A DNA stretch of 19,558 nucleotides from an uncultured Oscillospiraceae bacterium (GTDB taxonomy: Bacteria > Bacillota > Clostridia > Oscillospirales > Oscillospiraceae): the NCBI GenBank assembly GCA_934655935.1, contig CAKUHJ010000023.1, positions 1-19,558 of the forward strand, read 5' to 3'. Made by a program: the position numbers and the translations under genes. The notes under the pieces are model-generated. The model was not told the origin of the DNA and did not search any database. It saw only the letters and a list, made by a program, of their open reading frames with translations. Shown one piece after another: positions 14,948 to 19,558 of the stretch. The first letter of the stretch is position 1. Every line of letters starts with the position of its first letter.

Positions 14948-16038
14948 AGCAGGAAATGAAAACTCCCCTGATCCGCCTTGCCAAGCGCGACGCCATGGAG
15001 CCCTGGAAGGTCTGGTGCATCCGCGTCGGCTCCATTTTCCTGGCGCTGCTTCTGGGCGGCCTGGTCATCGCCCTGGTCGGCACAAATCCGCTGGAGGCCT
15101 ACCGGACCATTATCTCCGGCTCCCTCGGCAAGAAAACCGCCATCCGGCAGACGGTCAAAATCGCAGTTCCGCTCCTCGGCTGCGCGCTCGCCATCGCCCC
15201 GTGCTTCAAGATGCGCTTCTGGAACATCGGCGCGGAGGGTCAGATTACAGCCGGCGCCATCGCCGCGACGTACTTCGCGCTCAAATGGGCCGGAAGAGTC
15301 TCCTCTCCGGTGCTGCTGATCCTCATGGGTCTGGCCGCCATGCTTGCAGGCGGCGTCTGGGCGCTGATTCCTGCGTTCTTCAAGGCCAGGTGGAACACCA
15401 ACGAGACGCTGTTCACGCTCATGATGAACTACATTGTCATCGGCATCGTCAAGTGGCTGCAGGGCGGGCCCTGGGAAGGCCGTCCCGGCTCGCAGATCAT
15501 CCCGCAGTTTGACGCCGACGCGTGCCTGCCGAAGGTTCTGGGCGTACATTGCGGCTGGATCATCGTGCTGATTCTGGTCGTCCTCGTGCACATCTATATG
15601 CGCCATACCAAGCAGGGCTACGAAATCGCCGTCATCGGCGACTCGGTCAATACCGCGCGCTATGCCGGCATGAACGTCGGGCTCATTATGATGCGCACCA
15701 TGTTCATCTCCGGCGCAATCTCGGGTCTGGTCGGCTTTATCGTCGCCTCGGGCGCAAACAACACGCTCTATGACGGCGTGGCGAACGGCGTGGGCTTCAC
15801 CTCCATCACCGTCGCCTGGCTCAGCCAGCTCAACGCCTTCGCGATGATCGTCATTTCCATGATGCTGGCCGTGCTGGAAAAGGGCGCGGAAACGCTGCAG
15901 ACGGCGCTGGCCGTCCCGGCCTCCATCTCGGATATCATCACCGGCATTCTGCTGTTCTGCATGCTGGGGTGCGAATTCTTCATCAATTATCGCCTCATCT
16001 TCCGGGGCAAATCTGAAAAGGAGGCGGCAAAGGTATGA
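14944..16038 (+). CDS. nupP: Nucleoside ABC transporter permease (NupP/YufP type)
   Basis: 364-aa membrane protein of the BPD_transp_2 family, with an N-terminal membrane segment at about residues 27-47 and many further spans. Family motifs are FWNIGAEGQI, the NTNETLFTLMMNYI segment and ANGVGFTSITVAWL. Its ATG overlaps the ATPase stop (ATGA), and its own stop overlaps the start of the next permease in the same way, so the three proteins are translationally coupled. The B. subtilis counterpart operon imports guanosine and other nucleosides. Here the substrate is inferred from family membership. Confidence 0.92.
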   Translation: MKQEMKTPLIRLAKRDAMEPWKVWCIRVGSIFLALLLGGLVIALVGTNPLEAYRTIISGSLGKKTAIRQTVKIAVPLLGCALAIAPCFKMRFWNIGAEGQITAGAIAATYFALKWAGRVSSPVLLILMGLAAMLAGGVWALIPAFFKARWNTNETLFTLMMNYIVIGIVKWLQGGPWEGRPGSQIIPQFDADACLPKVLGVHCGWIIVLILVVLVHIYMRHTKQGYEIAVIGDSVNTARYAGMNVGLIMMRTMFISGAISGLVGFIVASGANNTLYDGVANGVGFTSITVAWLSQLNAFAMIVISMMLAVLEKGAETLQTALAVPASISDIITGILLFCMLGCEFFINYRLIFRGKSEKEAAKV

Positions 16039-17030
16039 GCGGTTTTCTGGGTCTTTTTATCGCGCTGATCATCGCGGCCATCACCTACGGTACGCCGCTG
16101 CTGTTCGGCACGCTCGGCGAAATTCTGACGGAGAAATCCGGCAACCTGAACCTCGGCGTGGAAGGCATCATGTTCATGGGCGGCGCGGTCGGCCTGGGTG
16201 GCGTGTACTACTATGAAAAGGCCGTCGGCGCGGCGGCGAACGGGTATCTTGCGGTTCTCATCGCAATTGTGTGCGCATTCCTTGCCGGCGCGGCCGCCTC
16301 GCTGATCTTCAGCTTCCTGACCATCACACTCCGCACGAACCAGAACGTAACGGGCCTTGCGCTGTCCATCTTCGGCACGGGCGTCGGCCAGTTCATCGGA
16401 GAGTTCATGCGCGTGACGGAGGGCGGCTACATCTCCATCAGCAACGAGCTGAAGATTTTCTACACGAACTCCCCCTTCCCCCAGTTCCTGCAGAGCATTC
16501 CCTATGTCGGAAAGATTCTGTTCGGCAACAGCATTTTCTTCTATCTCGGCATTGTTCTGGCCGTGTTCCTGTTCTGGTTCCTCGGCAAAACCCGCTGCGG
16601 CCTGCATCTGCGCGCCGTCGGCGAGTCCCCCGCGACGGCAGACGCCGCCGGCATCAACGTCTCGCGCTTCAAGTATCTTGCCACCATCATCGGCGGCGGT
16701 ATCTCCGGCATCGGCGGCATGATCTATATCACCACCATCGCCGGCTGCGTCTGGAACCACGAGGGCCTGTCCGGCGTCGGCTGGCTGGCCGTGGCGCTGG
16801 TCATCTTCTGCATGTGGCGGCCGCTGAACGCCGTGTGGGGCTCCGTGCTCTTCGGCGCGCTCATGATTCTGTACCTGCGGCTGGTCATCTCCTTTATCCC
16901 CACGCAGCTGTACAAAATCCTTCCGTACGTGGTCACCGTCGTCGTGCTGGTGATCTCCAGCATGCGCAACAACAAGGAAAAGCAGCCGCCGCAGTCCCTG
17001 GGGCTTGCCTACTTCCGCGAAGAGCGCTGA
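16035..17030 (+). CDS. nupQ: Nucleoside ABC transporter permease (NupQ/YufQ type)
   Basis: 331-aa BPD_transp_2 permease, partner of the preceding permease. It carries the family motif LTEKSGNLNLGVEGIMFMGG near residue 35, a TLRTNQNVTGLALSIFGTG segment, and the conserved C-terminal half GLHLRAVGESPATADAAGIN, then GWLAVALVIFCMWRP. It is strongly hydrophobic throughout. The start overlaps the previous stop (ATGA). It is the last gene of the operon, with the terminator 17 bp downstream. The usual BMP-family binding lipoprotein gene is on neither side. Confidence 0.92.
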   Translation: MSGFLGLFIALIIAAITYGTPLLFGTLGEILTEKSGNLNLGVEGIMFMGGAVGLGGVYYYEKAVGAAANGYLAVLIAIVCAFLAGAAASLIFSFLTITLRTNQNVTGLALSIFGTGVGQFIGEFMRVTEGGYISISNELKIFYTNSPFPQFLQSIPYVGKILFGNSIFFYLGIVLAVFLFWFLGKTRCGLHLRAVGESPATADAAGINVSRFKYLATIIGGGISGIGGMIYITTIAGCVWNHEGLSGVGWLAVALVIFCMWRPLNAVWGSVLFGALMILYLRLVISFIPTQLYKILPYVVTVVVLVISSMRNNKEKQPPQSLGLAYFREER

Positions 17031-17047
17031 AGTGTGCTGAAGCGTAT

Positions 17048-17086
17048 AAAAAAATCGGAGTGCCGTGAAGCACTCCGATTTTTTTA
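17048..17086. terminator. Bidirectional terminator between nupQ and the DUF1540 gene
   Basis: An 11-bp stem (17053-17063 with 17070-17080), loop CGTGAA, has seven A before it and seven T after it. It can therefore end transcripts from both sides. Its T-run overlaps the stop codon of the convergent DUF1540 gene. Confidence 0.92.
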
Positions 17087-17257
17087 CTTCTTTTCGAAGG
17101 ACAGGCAGTCGGTGCACTGATCCATCGAAGGATTTTTCTCGTGCGTGCCGATGCACACACGGTCCAAAGAGCAGAAGTTCTCCCCCGCGCAGTGATGGCC
17201 GCACTGGGTCACGTGGCATTCGATCGACTTGTTCGCTTTGCAGTTACAAAGATCCAT
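17084..17257 (-). CDS. DUF1540 cysteine-rich small protein
   Basis: 57 aa with nine cysteines (positions 4, 6, 14, 19, 23, 29, 35, 48, 51), spaced as in DUF1540, including IECHVTQCGHHC and the closing CTDCLSF. The cysteines and histidines suggest a small metal-binding or disulfide-rich domain. No function is established to my knowledge. The frame opens at 17287, but AAAGGAGG precisely precedes the ATG at 17257, and MDLCNCKANKSIEC is the usual family start. The gene overlaps the shared terminator at its 3' end. It lies 76 bp after wecC on the same strand and may be transcribed with it or from its own promoter. Confidence 0.85.
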   Translation of the reverse strand: MDLCNCKANKSIECHVTQCGHHCAGENFCSLDRVCIGTHEKNPSMDQCTDCLSFEKK

Positions 17258-17307
17258 GATCAAGATCCTCCTTTCAAGGTTCGGCATTAGCTTTCCCGCT
17301 GCCGCCG

Positions 17308-17319
17308 CCTGTATACAGG
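17308..17319. repeat. 12-bp perfect palindrome upstream of the DUF1540 gene
   Basis: CCTGTATACAGG is a perfect inverted repeat in the 76-bp gap between wecC and the DUF1540 gene, about 50 bp before the latter's start. It could be an operator for a dimeric repressor or a small mRNA hairpin. No regulator is identified. Confidence 0.4.
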
Positions 17320-17333
17320 AGATTTCTTCTATT

Positions 17334-18536
17334 TTATGTCCGCATCAGGCCGACGCAGTCATAATACGGCTTTGAGGCAATCAGCGCCTTGTTTTCCCGG
17401 AATTTGTCGTGCAGGAGCGTAATTACCGCGTAATCGCACTGCGCCATCGCTTCCTCCAGGGAATAATTGCGGAAGCCCGCAACCTCGCCCTGAATATACG
17501 GCTCACAGGCCAGAACCTCATAGCCCTTCTCCCGCAGGATGGAGGCAAAGAGCACGGATGGGCTCTCGCGCGTATCGTCGATATTGGCCTTGAAGCTCAT
17601 GCCGAGCACCGCAATCCTCGCGCCGGGGCGCACGTCGCGGGAAATCCGCTCTGCGACCCACGCGGGCTTGGAATCGTTGACCGTCCTGGCCGTGCCGATC
17701 AGGGGCGTGATATCCTCAAATTTTTCGTGGATGAACCAGGGGTCGACTGCAATGCAGTGCCCGCCGACACCGACGCCCGGCGTATGCACGTTGACGCGCG
17801 GATGGCAGTTTGCAAGCTCAATGAGGCGGAACACGTCGATTCCAAGCCGGTCGCAGACCTTGCTCAGCTCGTTCGCGTAGGCAATGTTGATATCGCGGAA
17901 GGTGTTTTCCGTCAGCTTGCACATCTCCGCCGTCAGATCGTCCGTCAGACGGATGGTGCCCTCCGTCACGACCTCTTCATAAATCGACCTGGCGTACTCC
18001 GCCGCCTCCGGGCGGCTCGCGCCGATGATCCGGTCGTTCTGCCGCAGCTCCAGAAGCATTCTGCCGGGGATGATCCGCTCCGGGCAGTGCGCCGTCATAA
18101 AAAGCTCAGGGGAAAGGCCGCTGACCTCCGAGACAATTTTCTCCACCGCTCTGGTAGAGCCAGGCGGCGACGTGGACTCCAGCACGCACAGCCCGCCCGG
18201 ACGCAGGACGCTTCCAACCTCTCTGGCCGCGGCCTCCACGAACCGCATGTCCGACACGCGCTTGTGCTCCGCCGTCTCCCGGTAGGGTGTCTGCACGGCG
18301 ATGATAAAAACGTCGGCAGGCTCGGGGCTGGCCGCAAAATGCAGCCGCCCGGTGGCCAGCGCCCTGGTCAGCGCCTCCTGAAGACCCGGCTCCACAATAT
18401 GGATGTGGCCGCCGTTCAGCTTGTCCACAACCTCCTGCTTGATATCAAAGCCGCAGACCTCGTAGCCTGCCAGCGTAAAGGTAATCGCCGTGGGCAGACC
18501 GATATAGCCGCAGCCCATAATTTCGATTTTTTTCAT
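17334..18536 (-). CDS. wecC: UDP-N-acetyl-D-mannosamine dehydrogenase
   Basis: 400 aa. NAD-dependent nucleotide-sugar dehydrogenase that oxidises UDP-ManNAc to UDP-ManNAc uronate for surface polysaccharide. It has the N-terminal Rossmann motif GCGYIGLPTA (8-17) and the central WecC-type KLTENTFRDINIAYANELS. The catalytic cysteine is C261 in GVGGHCIAVDPWF. A C-terminal UDP-binding domain contains VLGMSFKANIDDTRESPS. The central motif favours WecC over UDP-glucose dehydrogenase, though a related UDP-hexose substrate cannot be excluded. The ATG at 18536 has AAAGGAGCG upstream. No epimerase (wecB) or glycosyltransferase is adjacent, so the rest of the pathway lies elsewhere. Confidence 0.9.
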   Translation of the reverse strand: MKKIEIMGCGYIGLPTAITFTLAGYEVCGFDIKQEVVDKLNGGHIHIVEPGLQEALTRALATGRLHFAASPEPADVFIIAVQTPYRETAEHKRVSDMRFVEAAAREVGSVLRPGGLCVLESTSPPGSTRAVEKIVSEVSGLSPELFMTAHCPERIIPGRMLLELRQNDRIIGASRPEAAEYARSIYEEVVTEGTIRLTDDLTAEMCKLTENTFRDINIAYANELSKVCDRLGIDVFRLIELANCHPRVNVHTPGVGVGGHCIAVDPWFIHEKFEDITPLIGTARTVNDSKPAWVAERISRDVRPGARIAVLGMSFKANIDDTRESPSVLFASILREKGYEVLACEPYIQGEVAGFRNYSLEEAMAQCDYAVITLLHDKFRENKALIASKPYYDCVGLMRT

Positions 18537-18579
18537 ATCGTATCGCTCCTTTAAGCTGCGCGATTGCGCGCACAGCGAT

Positions 18580-18594
18580 ACTATACCCTATTTT

Positions 18595-18608
<14 letters not shown>
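18580..18608 (-). promoter_or_regulatory. Promoter of wecC, -35 inside the metK 3' end
   Basis: On the minus strand, TTGCAA (18608-18603), a 17-bp spacer and TATAGT (18585-18580) match consensus at 4/6 and 5/6. The -35 lies within the last codons of metK. The start near 18573 leaves a leader of about 37 nt with an imperfect GC-rich hairpin (18555-18575). No strong metK terminator was seen, so readthrough is also likely. Confidence 0.55.

Positions 18609-19558
<950 letters not shown>

Noticed and set aside
13334..17219. Long minus-strand open frames opposite the nucleoside transporter (13334-14527, 15987-17219), and similar shadows at 12132-13295 and 17409-18554
   Set aside because: Composition is typical of antisense GC-rich frames (His/Asp/Gln/Ala-rich), no domains, no start signals, and they overlap terminators and promoters of the true genes.
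18555..18575. GC-rich hairpin after metK, considered as its terminator
   Set aside because: The stem has a bulge and is followed by TTAAAGGAGC, which is the wecC ribosome binding site and not a T-run.

Overview
The window looks like chromosomal DNA of a GC-rich, spore-forming member of the Clostridia (Bacillota). Reasons: SleC-type spore cortex-lytic proteins, a MalR/CcpA-like operator pair, GGAGG-type ribosome binding sites, a lipoprotein sugar-binding protein, YesL-type DUF624, DUF1540, and a BMP-type nucleoside transporter. I cannot name the genus. No rRNA, tRNA, CRISPR, insertion sequence or prophage was seen. Most of the window is ordinary, densely packed gene content.

Region 1 (about 165-8411, minus strand) is one maltodextrin/alpha-glucan operon, read from right to left: sugar-binding lipoprotein, two membrane permeases, a LacI-family regulator, 4-alpha-glucanotransferase (malQ) and glycogen/maltodextrin phosphorylase (glgP). 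Imported glucans would be rearranged by MalQ and phosphorolysed by GlgP to glucose-1-phosphate. No transporter ATPase is encoded here. Strong hairpins lie between the binding-protein and permease genes and between malQ and glgP. A perfect 18-bp operator lies just downstream of the operon's -10 box.

Region 2 (8673-9589, plus strand) is divergent from the operon. It encodes a DUF624 (YesL-like) membrane protein and a small DUF1653 protein, and ends in a clear terminator. A second operator, close to the cre consensus, sits upstream of it.

Region 3 (9709-11877, plus strand) is a three-gene spore-germination cluster. The SleC prodomain and the SleC catalytic/peptidoglycan-binding part are separate genes, followed by a third protein made only of peptidoglycan-binding domains. 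A sigma-K-like promoter may precede them.

Region 4 (11991-13184, plus strand) is an acetate-kinase-family gene with its own promoter. Several residues normally invariant in the active site are changed.

Region 5 (13406-17030, plus strand) is a NupOPQ (YufOPQ)-type nucleoside ABC importer operon without an adjacent binding-protein gene. It ends in a bidirectional terminator shared with the convergent DUF1540 gene.

Region 6 (17084-19558, minus strand) holds a Cys-rich DUF1540 protein, a UDP-ManNAc dehydrogenase (wecC) and the 3' part of metK, which runs off the right edge.

The points most worth a second look are the split SleC cluster, the divergent acetate kinase, and the operator and hairpin architecture of the maltodextrin operon.
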